From Watersipora subatra (lineage: Eukaryota; Bryozoa; Gymnolaemata; Cheilostomatida; Watersiporidae), in assembly GCF_963576615.1 (NCBI RefSeq), contig NC_088710.1, positions 4,134,001 to 4,198,000 of the forward strand: DNA of 64,000 nucleotides, written 5' to 3'. Each line of letters starts with the position of its first letter. Positions within the stretch are counted from its first letter, which is position 1. Of the stretch, positions 48,627-60,574 are shown piece after piece. The position numbers and the translations under genes are program-made. A model generated the notes under the pieces. The model saw only the letters and a list, made by a program, of their open reading frames with translations, was not told the DNA's origin and made no database searches.

Positions 48627-50115
48627 TTAAACTGTGCATAGCTTGTGATGTCCTTCGTTTAACTGGTCCTAGGATATGCTTTTTTATTAGATGAAAATTT
48701 GAATGCTTATTGCATACGTGCTGAATGTCCCTGACAGCTAGGCTAACCTTACAGCAAACTGAGATCTAGTAGACATGCAACCTTCCATCGTGTTTGTCTT
48801 AGCCTGTAGCCTGCCGTTAGCATAAGTATTATAAAGTACTTTTCCTGTTCACGGTGCAGCATCGGAACGGGAGAGAAAATATCTTGTCACCATATTTTCA
48901 TTTTGCATCACTTTAGGGTTTTGTTCTCAGATTTTTTGGCAAAATGCTCTTCAAATCCTGATAATTCGTGTTGCTAGTGTACTTACACACTAGCCTACCT
49001 ACACCATAGCGCACCTACACAATTATTCATGTAGCTAGCGTACCTACACAATGTTACCGATGTACTAGGTATCAGTGAGTTGTTGCCATAGTCGAGATTA
49101 CGGCTGTGAGTAGAATTAAAATTTGAGTGCGTTTCTGTCAGTGATAGTCACCCAGCTAGCTAGATAGCATTTATAGCCAATAAATATACTCTGCAGGTGG
49201 AACTGGTTATTGTTGACCGTTGCATGGCGCTCGTAAATACCAGTACTTTTCCGCAAAGAAACATATAGTAGACATTTCAGTTGGCAATCCATATCCTTAC
49301 TTGACTTTTAATAGCCATTTATGGCTTTCTTTACTTTTTAATTTTCTTAATTTGGAAAATATTCTAATTTTCTTATGCAATGCCTTGCGGTAGCCATAGG
49401 CGTGGAAGACTATTTGAAGTATGTTTGGGCTGTTGGGTAGGTAAACCTTGTGACGAAATCGCTGACGCAGCCACATTAAACACGACAGCAAGTTAGTATG
49501 GCATGCATCACTGGTCTATCTGCTCACCATCTTTTTCACTCTTTGCCTCTGGTCTAAGCAGAAGCCTTTTCAAGAGGTCATGTATAGGCATTGAGTCAGC
49601 GTCAAAGGCCCTCGTCACATAATGCCAATTTAAGTCCAACAATTGCTGTTTAAAAATGAAAACACTAGACGAATGGAAGCATTTAAATGGGCGCAGACAA
49701 TTCCTCAATGCCTAGGTGTCGAATATCAATTGGCAGCACCTATTCTTCTGCTTCGGCCGCTATTGGCTTAGAGGTCAGCAGTAGTGTTCTTTCTTAGCTT
49801 TTTATTATTTTTAAGTTGCCTGGGCGCCAAACTGGCACAGAGGGACATAAATGTCTAGTCTTTTTCTATAGATAAGCCCGGGCTCGCAAAAGCGAAAATC
49901 TTACGCAGCTTACGAGATGTCAGTTTGTCACTTCTCTCTGCATATCCTTTTATTAATGATATTCATATCTGACGAGTCTCTTTAGTTCTACTGTTTGTTT
50001 TCTGACTAGAGGTTGAATCTTCAATTATTATTTGTTTGCCTGTTTCTTTGCCTTGATTCCTTAGCTTGTAAAGGGCAGTTCTAATCATCACTATCATGCT
50101 CACCCATTATCTGTT

Positions 50116-50250
50116 TACCACTGTTGGAAGAAGGCCTCGGCATTTACGTTCTGGTATAACCTGTCTTTCACAGCTCTTTCCCAGATTGTTCTTTTTCAAA
50201 ACCCGGAATATTCATCTCTCCATCTTTTGTTGGGCCTTCCTTTTGCTCTC
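50116..50250 (-). mobile_element. LINE reverse-transcriptase 3' remnant
   Basis: On the minus strand one frame reads RAKGRPNKRWRDEYSGF, stop, KRTIWERAVKDR, then NAEAFFQQW and a stop. The order GRPxKRW...W...AxDR...NAEAFFQQW is the usual C-terminal tail of non-LTR retrotransposon polyproteins. An in-frame stop shows decay. The rest of the element is missing; typical 5' truncation is likely. Confidence 0.6.
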
Positions 50251-52555
50251 CTTCCATATTATAGTTTTAGTATTCGATGTCAACTAATCACACTATATTT
50301 GATGCCTATGCCCGCTGACTAAAAAAGAAAAGAAATCCTATTACTACAGCTTTTCTGAACTGCGATTAAAACTGCAGCCGATGCCTTGTTCCGCCTTCCC
50401 TCATTTGCTGATTTCACAATAAAATTCTTTACATTAAGACTGTGGTAGAGATTGTTTTAGTCTTTTGTAGCTAGACACACGTAAGCAGGTATTACGAGAT
50501 GCCATGGCTAGGATGACATATTCCCGCACCTGTATATAGATATTCTCACGCTCTGATAATCCTCATCCGCGGATTATCTTCATTGCAACTAAAATTTATA
50601 AATTCAGTTTCAGATGCATTTTTATTTGTTTTTCATTTTTCACCCAAAAAAAATTTTCATAGTCACCACACTGATGTATCGCTGGTAAAAGATGGGAGTT
50701 GATAGTAATCTTTTTATGATGCTCAGCATGTCCATGTATAAGATGGCTGCAATATGGTTCACTTGAGCAAGCGTCTTCCTCGTCTGGCGTCTGGGCCCAA
50801 GTGAGTGACACCATGGGATTAGCTGATAAGCCAGAATAAACAGATAATCTTGTAGGTTTTATCGTCGTGATGGTGCAGCAGAACACTTGCAAGAAGAGGC
50901 CTGGCAGGCATGAGAGGCCCTCCGTTGGAAGACTCCAACCTGCTGTCCCATGTTATCTGGTCTCTATAATTTTATGCACAAAATTCCACTTCTAAATGCT
51001 TCACACTTGAGTGATATAAATTTCTCTTGTCGCTCTTCGAAGGACAATAGCGGTTCTGTCTGGTTCGTTGACCTATATGGCAAAGCTGGATACTCGCCAG
51101 CGTAGCCTAGATAACTGGTGACATTTGATTAGGAGATGTTGGCAGAGTGCAATGAGCTAACTCAGCTTCTTTATCAGCGTATCAGCCGCAGGCTATCTTC
51201 TAGCATTGAGACGTGTCGACATAGAAGTCAAATTGACGAAGCCTGTGCTACTGCAGCTGGCATCTTCATATGTTTCTGGGGAAAACTCCAGGGGGTCTCT
51301 GTTCATATTCTGATTGCTCAACTTGGAAAACCTTAAAAGGCTGGTTTTCTATGTCGGCTCTTATTTTATATTGTTTCTGTTTTGTTAGCTTATATCAAAT
51401 GTGATTTTGCATGACCCTTTCAGGTGGAGATAACACCTGTCACTTGTATCCAATAGGCTTAAGTCATGATTATCGAGGGCAGAGCTAGCCTAATGGTTGG
51501 GCACAATAGAAGTAAAATATCTGCTCGATGTGAAATCCAAGACTATCTTTAGCAGCAGGCCGCTGCAGTACACTGGCGACAGAAAATGACCTTGACATTT
51601 TTACACCACTTTTTGCTATACTCAGTATGAAATTGGAATTTTTGTAGTATCATTTGTAAAAAGTTGTATTAGAAAAAAACATTTCTTAGTTTTATTATAG
51701 TTACCCATATTGTTCAATCGTTTTCCCCTGGCAAGGCTTACGTTTCGTTTTAAAACAAAAATGCTGACGAGCAAGACCAATAGTTCTGTCAGTGTGCTTC
51801 TGCCTTGAGCACCTGGTAAGGTATATTACAGCCCACAAGCTATGTAGGTATAATTTATGCCAGTAGGAAGGGTGGCTGCAAAAACATGTCCCCTCTGAAT
51901 AGTCTATAATAAGTGCACCGATATCCTTAGCAGTCAATGTTGCTCTCCTAACTGAAATTTAGCATTATATCGACAGGTTGTGTTAGCTAGGGCAGAGTGG
52001 TTTAAGCATCGTCTACTTTATACTTGCATGAATTAGCGGTAGGCCTATTCTTTTCTCAGCTTACACATGTCTTGTTGTAGGTCGCTGGGTACATCCTTTC
52101 CAGTCGACCATCTCTCCACGCACACTAAATATGCTTCACTCGAATTAATTTTTGTACGGTTTTGTAATCATGATATTACATTATAAATCTTCCAGAAATT
52201 GCTGTAATTTATTATTGTTTTTTCTATCTGTAGACTAACGCAGAATATTTAAATTTTATTACACTTTTCTATTTATGAAATTATACTTTATTAGTTTTGC
52301 ATCAATTTGTTATAGTAATAAATAACTGTTAAATATCAAATAAATTAGACTTGTTATGCAAAAATGAAAAATAACATGTTTCGTATTTGCATCCAGCAAC
52401 TCAAAAAATAACAAATGAATGTAATGTGATAATAATAGAGGTATGCTGCCATACTCAAAGGAGACGCTAATTCTAGTAACTTCCGTAGCGTAAATATAAA
52501 ATGCAAATAGTTTCTCTCGTGATAAAGCACCAATAATATGACGGATACCTGAAAA

Positions 52556-55500
52556 CTACTGTATGCTGCACTTGCGCATCTTGCGCTGTTTTGCTTTCTT
52601 GGCTCTCTGCGTGGCCACAGACTTGTGCGCTAGTATAATATTATTGTCAGCGTAGCTAATTCGTAGTCCACCTCGCCTGATTATCTCCGCCTGGTAGGCA
52701 TCGTCTAGGTCGCTTTCTTCTTCACTGCTACTCGTGCAGGTACTGCATGAACTGTCCACTGCATCGGCAGCATTAATAGCAGCAGATCGTTTTTGTGCTA
52801 ATTTCTCCCGTTGAGTCCGGCTCATACGTTTGATTCGGTGTTTGCGTTGCTTACTATCAGGGCTAGATTTGCTGCCCAAAGGTGCTGCTGTTTTGTCTAC
52901 TGTTTTTCTAACTGGACTCGCAGGCCAGTGCAATGAGGACTCGTCTTGGGCCCATTGGACAAACTTCCGCTTGGAGCTAGTTTTGGGCAGTTTGCGTCGA
53001 ATGCTAGAAATATGTTGTAAATTGTGTTCAGAACCTGCCCTCCTCGTTTTAGGAGGTAGTGGTGGCTTGGAGTCGTCAGCCTCTGAATAGTCATCACACG
53101 TCGTTAAGTCAGGCAGAGATCTCCGGAAGGTCTTATTGGCTATGTATTGCACTTCATTTTTGTCTTCCACGCGTTGGCTATCACGTAAGACCCATGGGTT
53201 GCCAAAGTCATGTTTCTTTGGAATTGCTGTATTCGTTGAACTGATGCTGCCGTTGCTTTTGAAACTCTCCGTTGCTGAGTCGGCATAATTAGGGTGATGC
53301 GTGATGCCACGACTGCAATCGACGGAACAGTATGTCATACTGTTTTTTGGTAAAAAGGGGTGGCCAAGTAAGGCTCTATTACATGTAGCGCAGCGAAAGC
53401 ATTCTTCCGTAGCGTGCCAATGTTGTCCACCATGCGTCATCTGCCCGTGATCCACCCCTATTTGACCTCCGCAAGTCACACAAAACTCAGCAAATTTGCG
53501 CTCGAAGCAATCGCAGCAGTAGGGCATCTCGTCCTTCATGACGTAGCGAGTGCCGCCCAGTTGAATGTTGCAGTCAAAGCAGCTGAAATGTGTCATATGC
53601 CAGCAGCGGTATTCCGCCTCCGTACACTCATCCGCGAAAATTATCTGAAAATGGAAAAGGATAAGGAGATCCTGGCGGACAGGTTTCTGACAAACAATGT
53701 TATTGTACTCGAGACAAAGAACGTCACGATTGCAAGATTCAAACAAGAACTTGATAAAGAGAAGTTCACATAAATACCATTTCACTGGAAATGTGTCAAG
53801 AACGTTAGGACGGGATACATTAGCAGCTCCATCACTTCAACTTACAACAGTGTATTGGGATTTGTCAACACTGATTTTAAACTGACACCAGCCTACAGCT
53901 GCCACAACGAATTAAATCAATTTATGGGCATCAAATATTTTCATCTGTTAGCACTAAGTGGGAAAGTAGATGGCCCATTTATCACAGTAAAAGGCCAGCT
54001 ATCAGAGGCCAGGTTTTAATGGGCAGCATCACATGCTTTTCATAACACCAAACAATGTCGATAGTAATAGATATTGAAATGTATTTAAGCATCTGTGTTT
54101 GTCAGCTCGAAGCGAATGTGATCAATTTGTATTATAATCATATTTCATCTTCTAGATTCCTTTGTCAAAAACATCAATTCCAAAGCCATTCTCAAAAGCA
54201 TAGCGAGTGCTCAGATGACGGATAATCAATATAATGTAATATGATTAATGTCTGCCGAAATAGCGTGAATTCAAAAAATTCAATTGCTCAGAACTGAAAA
54301 TTATGATGTTACAAGTCAAACGGTGTACTAGTAGCGCTAGGCGCAATCTTCTGTTGAGATCTTGGACAAGCAGGTGTGATGAGAAATAAATCTATTACCA
54401 GCAAATGATTATATGGTTACTTTATGTGACATAATTACAGTTCGGTCTATTAGTTACCAGCACCTGAGCTATGACCCAGGGTAAGTAATATCTTACTAAT
54501 GGAATTGAAAGATACACATTTGCTATCAATTAAAGAGACCATTATGCTGGCCCACAGCCCATCCATGACACCGTGACAAAGATATCTCCTCAGATATCAA
54601 CTACTTTGAAATAGTTCTTTGATTAATGTGTTGCGCGTATAAAGAAGGCATTATGGTGGTCTTACCTCGTCACAAGCAGCGCATCTGGGCTTTTGTAACT
54701 CTCCATAATGTCTTCCACAGTACAGAGATCCAGAATGGTAGAAATATATCAGGTCCACTAATAGTTCACTGCAGATAGTGCAAACGAAACAGTGTGGATG
54801 CCATTGGGACGGAGTAGTGGCTCGGGCAGCAAAGGTCGCGATCTGCCCAGGTTTTATCAGCCCTTTGCACTATTAAAAGACAATAACGAGTTGTCAGAAT
54901 ATTTCAATTATTCCACTTATGTGTCTTTCCACTTCCCGATGTTACCACGAGTCATGGAACACTAGAACATAGGGAAAATAGAGCTAGGAGAATGTGGTAC
55001 TTTGAAGCCCAATACAGGAGATAAAAGGTGGGGCCACAAGATGATCAGGTCTCGGAACGCTTCTTAGATGTCAAGGATGCAAAGCATTCCGTGTGTGACG
55101 ACTGTGAGTGTTAGTCACAAAAGACAGGCAGGATTGGGCTGCTCTTATCTCAAAGTTAGTATGACGAATGTATGCAGAGCTTTTTAACAAACACTCGACG
55201 AGCAATACATTGTCATGAATCAACACCAAATACCAGAGAATGAAGTGGGTCTTGTGGGAGGCCTGAGGAGAACTTTCCTTGTCTTTGTGATTGTTTTATA
55301 GTACTAAAATCAAGTAATTTTCATTTCTGTACTTACGCAGTTAGAAATTAGGAATAGGAAATTACTAAGCACTTGTGCATTTAGCGATGAAAGCTGACTA
55401 GTCAATAATCTATAATAATCAATAATCTATGCAGATTTTAACAGTATCAAAGATGAACTTGTACAACAATTTTATTAAATTTTATCAGAAAGTATCCGTA

Positions 55501-58500
55501 TTTTTCTATCATTTGCAATTGTTTTTGATGCTTGAGGTGATTTGATTGCCAGGATGTTTCAAGATTAAAATTGATAAAACTTATCATGATTGAAACACTC
55601 AGATCAAGTGAAAGTGTAATTATGACATCTATAGTTGTAAAGAGACAGAATAAACACACGTAACACTTCAACTTGAAAGCAATACCCGACTATTGCAATG
55701 ATAGCAACTAGTTATGTCATTTTGCATGTATTTTTCTTCTGAGCGTTTTAGTCGCGATCAAGTTTTATCAATTTTAATCTTGAAACATCCTCGTAATCTG
55801 ATCACCTCAAACATTAAAAAAATCCCCAAATGATAGAAAAAAACTGATACTTTCTGATAAAATCTACAAAAATTTGGCAAGTTCATCTTGAAAGCATTTT
55901 GAGGTGCTCGTGAGTCTTACCTTTGTGCAAGGAGCACTTTTTAGTGTCAGTGGGAGTTGTCGTACCGTTCCCTTGCCAAGGGCTTCACGCTTTCTGTGAG
56001 TATTAAAGATGAGATGCTCGCGTTTCTCTTCCGCTTGCAGCTCGCGGCAGTACCGTACATCAGTGTCCTGCGGAGGTAGCTGCCACATGAGCTGCGTCGT
56101 TCTGTATTTTTCTCCCGCCGAACCAATGAACGGTACCATATTTTCTGGCAAAGAGTTGAAATATTGGTGAACCTGAAAGTATACAGAAATCTAGCGTAAG
56201 TTTTAAAGTGCAGAGGGTAAGCGACACAGCTGCCATGTTTGCAGCTGGTATAAACCAGTTCCATGCAAACAGCAGAATCTTAGAGTTTGTAGCCTTAGAT
56301 CTTCAATAGCATTTACAACTTTGCTTTATTTTGAAAATGCTGGACAGCACGTCCCTTATTTAGATGCCCAAGTTAGCATTACGATAATCGAGTAAACCAG
56401 TGGATTCTGTACAATAGGACAAAATAGCTAAAATCAAGCATAGTTTGGATGATAATACTAGGAAACAAGCTGCTTAGTTTCACACCATTCCTGTTCTCTC
56501 TTCACTCCGCTTCTCCATGTAAATAATAGCTGGTTTTGAGCTTAGAGGTGACCTCACTTGTACCCGGTTTTTGTGACCATTACGATCTCCCCATCTGGTG
56601 CAGTTAGGCCAATTTTCATGTCAGACATATTCATAATAAGGATATAACGTGTCACACGCTGTTAATTGTTATCATTAGTGTACAAGGGCTATTACGATAA
56701 ATGGTCCGTCGTTAACCAAACGTGTTCATCTTCTTTACACGGCTCCTTGTGTTCACTCTAGAAGCCAGATTCTAGCATGCTTCCTTTTATGCATACCAAA
56801 CACATGCAATTAGCTTTACAAATTTTGTATGTACAGCAGATTTGATGCAATACGAATGCTTCATATTGATGGTGATAATAAGAACAAGGGACTTATGCAA
56901 TCCTAGAAAGGGACCCAAAAAGAAAACTGGCTCGGAAAGGAATTGTTATCAGTAAAGCGAAGAACACCTGTGTCGAGCTGAAATTCCCATGCGTACTCAT
57001 TGTGAATAACTCTTTGATACAACATGTTTTGCTCAATTACAGAGGCGGGACGAATCTTATCAAGAGCTTCAAAGTTGTATGTGGTTATTATCACTCGGTG
57101 TTTACATTCTGATGTTCTCCCAAGAATAATGAATGTGGATTACAATGGCTTCTGAAGCCCAAATTATTCATTAGGCCTGGAGAGAGTGAGGGCTAGTACA
57201 TCAATTGTTTTCTGTCATCTCAAGACAGCTAATGCACATTACGCTCTATCCCAGTGCTTCTATCCTGGCACCACAGCTGCTAGTGTAGGCCATACCAGGG
57301 TGCACCTAGTCAAACCCTAACTAGCTTTGTCAGACAAAGGCAATAGTTCCTTTTTGTAGTGTGAAAACTAGATTTATTAGATTGTTTGAGTTCTGGCACT
57401 CTCTGGTACACTACCTGTCATTCTCTGGCACACTACCTGGCACTACCTGTCACTCTCTAATACACTATCTGTCATTCTCTGGCACACTACCTGGCACTAC
57501 CTGGCACTCTCTTGTTCACTACCTCTCACTCTCTTGTTCACTACCTGTCACTCTCTGGTTCACTACCTGTCACTACCTGTCACTCTCTGGTTCACTACCT
57601 ATCACTCTAGTACATTACCAAGACCTACTGCTAATACTAGAGAGGTATTTTTTCTCTGAATAACTACAAGTTACTATGAAACAAGATTCGCTGACAACCA
57701 TTACAGTGTCATCTGCTGACTCGTAGAATAAGCGTAGCGGTACGATAAAAGTCTTTAAAATACTCAATCTTTTTCGTGTCGAGCTCGCTCTAAAACATTT
57801 GTAACACGCACCCGTGTAAACTTTGAAAGTAAACTTCCTGTTTCGATTTGCACATTATATTAAAGATGCAGTCAGTTTACATCTAAGTAATGAAGGAGTA
57901 TTTGTAGTGATGCAGGCATGCAGTGATGAGCACAGATACTCATTCATGAGAACACGATTGCTAATGATAAGAGAACAGGCGAGGCTTTTCAAAGTGCTGA
58001 GTAACTTGCTAATTGCAATCAGAAATAGGCATATTAATTATTATCCCATAAACAGATGAATGGCCCAAGATTTCGACTTTTAGGTTCAATTGACACATAA
58101 ATTTTGGTTCAATAGAGTTGGAAGTTGGAGTTGGTTAAGAGTCGGAACCCCAAACCCGAGATTTTCAAAGTCGCTTTTAACATGTCTAAAGACCGAGTTA
58201 GTGTTTGCCTGCTTGAGTCAGTCATTAGCATTTGGCAAGCCGCCATAGCCCCGGAAGGCGCAAAGGGCGCAGTTTATTCTTCGCTGTATCGCTGCATATT
58301 ATAGAGGAAGTTAGTTTTGAGATAGGTTCATTACATGTTTTATGGCTGCGTCTATGGGCATGTTTTATGTCTGTACTCACATATAGCTCTGTGAAAAGGC
58401 GACATGGCGAGACAAAATGCCTAACACTCAGAACGAATGAGTTGTCGTGTCTATATACGGAAGCACTTGAATGCTCAAAAAGGCAGAATCTTCGTTAAAA

Positions 58501-60574
58501 TTCATGTGCCAAAATGGAGTTGATAAAAATATACCATAGGTGATTTTGGTTTCAAAAAAATTTTAGTAGCAAAAGCAAGAAGGCTGTTCCCATTTACCTA
58601 GTACGGTATGTAAGTACTGTATGTATTCTAATCCTGTGGAATTGTATGTCCATGTCTGACTCCATCGCCACAATCACAGCCGCTGTGGGATGAGGAGAGG
58701 CTCACATTACACCCACATCTGCCATAAAGATAGCATTCTATTCTTTTCATGCCACGCTCCCTTGTTTATGTATCGTGCCCATCAAATGACAAATACAATT
58801 ATGGCGTACTATAGGATGCGTCCTGTCGATGCGTATAAAAGAAGACACTTAGATAAATAATATTTGCTGATGGAGCTACTGAATGAGGAGTGTTTGTAGA
58901 ATTAGTAGCTAAGATATTGGATGTGACAGAGGCCAATAAGTCATTGTGATTGATGCACTGGCTAGCTTTCTTTTTTAGGCGTTGTCTGGACACGACGTAT
59001 CATCCGGGTAGGCTAAAAATGCATCAGACTTTGTTTTAAGAGAAGAATAATTATTACAATTAGCGCTAAGTTACGACACCGAAAACAGCTCTGAGAAACC
59101 TGAGATATGTTTATAGGGCACGTTTAGTTAAACAATGTTGACAAAGCATTTGTTGTAAGCGATCCTTCATGATGATCAGAACAGGAAAAATGATTAAGTT
59201 AAACTGCGTATTTCTGACCACCGAGCCGAGTTGATGATAAAAAGTGTAAGGAAGTTTTAGTAACTAGCAACGGTTAATAACTATATATCCATGTGTTTCT
59301 ATCAAGCTGCGTGTGTATGTAATCTGGTGTAGGCCCTACGTTTCATTATGAATATTTTAGCTTTGCCCGATTTTTAAACCTTAGCTATCCTTGTTTTGAT
59401 TTCACACACTAAAGACTTAATTAGTAGCATTGCTGTAGCCTCGCCAATCACAAATTGTCTGACTATCATCTAGCCAATCACAGATCACCTGACTAACATT
59501 TAACCAATTAGAAACCATCTTACTATCATCTAGCCAACCACAGATCACCTGACTATCTTGTAGCCAATCAAAAAGCTGGCAAGCCAAACCGTGTAATCAT
59601 CTACAGCTGATACAGCTGATAGTTGAAGAGAAATTGTTTTGAAATATTTTCATAAGAGCATTGTTGTATTCTCAAGATAATTGCAAATGGTACGGGAGTT
59701 GCATGCAATTGTTTTTCTCTTTTGACCGAATTACACTTCTTTTGTGGATGCATATATGATAATACGAATGCGTATGATATACTTGCATGCAGCTCAAGTA
59801 AAAATCAATGCACACTTGTCGGGCCAGACATTGGCCCACTACTATTACATGTCGCTAGGTGAAATGCTTTCAACCCTGATTAAATAAATTAACTTTGAGT
59901 TGTAAAAATAAATATTAAAGGTTACGTCAGAATTGGTATCAGGAACTGTTGCAATTGGTTCTGTTTGCTTTGCTATAACTCCTATCTCTAATTCTAAAAG
60001 CCCGCAATTCCTCTTACTTACCTATGTCTCTCAGTAGTTGAGCTATATATAGTCTAGTGGATACACAACTACTCACCACGGCCCGACCACAAAAGAGATG
60101 CAAAAATGCTGATCTATGTGTCAACAGTAGACGATTATTTTGTTTTTAAGAGCTTTGTTTGTTTCTTGTATTTGTATTAACAAACTCGAGCCGCATGGCT
60201 CACTTCTGCATTCATCTCCTTGAGATGACAGGTTTTGGCAGGTGAAATTCACTCTTGTTAGCGTTTCATGTTCGGGCCACAATTTGTTATCCCACAAGTT
60301 TGCTATTGTTCTAAGCATGTTTAATGTTCCCTGATTAGTCAGTCATTTTTGAGGTTAGCCCCTGACAGCGTGCTGCCGGGCACAGATGACTTGTTCCAAG
60401 CTAGCAAATGATAGTCTGAACCGAATGCGATCTACCTGTACCGCTGTCAAGCTATCAACCACTTATAAGTGCAACTAACCTGTTCTGGACGAAGACCTGG
60501 CGGAACCCAAGCATACTCCTCCAAAGCGCACCCGCTGTCGTTATCCGATGCTGAGCCACATTGACGTTGAAACT
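52556..60574 (-). CDS. prickle: Prickle homologue (PET, three LIM domains, CAAX box)
   Basis: Prickle is a core planar-cell-polarity protein that acts with Vang at one side of the cell. Exons, in transcript order: 60480-60574 (5' edge uncertain), 55921-56172, 54666-54869, 52556-53644, all joined in phase 0, about 545 residues in view. The first holds [20 protein letters not shown], the hallmark just before PET. The second is the PET domain ([29 protein letters not shown]). LIM1 spans the next junction (PCTKCKGLI...[10 protein letters not shown]...CGRHY). LIM2 and LIM3 are in the last exon ([30 protein letters not shown]). The tail has PPLPPK, basic segments, an acidic [12 protein letters not shown] and ends MRKCSIQ, a CAAX box with Gln last, as for farnesylation. 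The tail is shorter than in vertebrate prickles. The initiator exon was not found; it lies in 60.6-64 kb or beyond. Confidence 0.93.
55451..55888. mobile_element. MITE with ~150-bp inverted repeats in a prickle intron
   Basis: The left arm (55451-55602), starting AGATGAACTTG, and right arm (55740-55888) are inverted copies of each other; shared blocks include TTTTATCAGAAAGTATC, GAGGTGAT and GATGTTTCAAGATTAAAATT. About 140 bp separates them. There is no coding capacity. Its right edge lies about 30 bp from the splice donor of the PET exon. No clear target duplication, so superfamily unassigned. Confidence 0.8.
57390..57610. repeat. Imperfect tandem repeat of CACTCTCTGGTTCACTACCT type
   Basis: About ten degenerate units of 10-22 bp mixing CACTCTCTGG, TTCACTACCTGT and GGCACTACCTG. 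The pattern suggests old slippage and shuffling. It explains the open frame at 57361-57663. Confidence 0.85.
59437..59575. repeat. ~34-bp tandem repeat with CCAATCA core, about 4 copies
   Basis: Units read roughly TAGCCAATCACAGATCACCT followed by GACTATCATC, diverged by several substitutions each. Each has a CCAAT box-like core (one changed to CCAACCA). Confidence 0.8.

Larger units (their letters stand above)
46046..52555. other. Intergenic region between CCM2 and prickle
   Basis: The two genes converge here. No supported gene was found. Several frames of 60-100 codons (for example 46769-47032 plus, 50596-50892 minus, 51136-51336 plus) show no domain or exon series. Identified contents are one interspersed repeat copy (48341-48626), a LINE remnant (50116-50250) and a faint tRNA-like SINE head near 51490 (TAGCCTAATGGTTGGGC). 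Confidence 0.55.
56173..60479. other. Large prickle intron
   Basis: No coding exon was seen between the PET exon and the upstream exon. It contains the imperfect CACTCTCTGG/CACTACCTG repeat (57390-57610) and the CCAATCA-rich repeat (59437-59575). The longest frames (for example 58232-58498 plus) are unremarkable. Confidence 0.55.

Noticed and set aside
52830-53773. Plus-strand ORFs opposite the last prickle exon
   Set aside because: They are antisense shadows of the LIM and tail coding exon, which has clear domain evidence on the minus strand.
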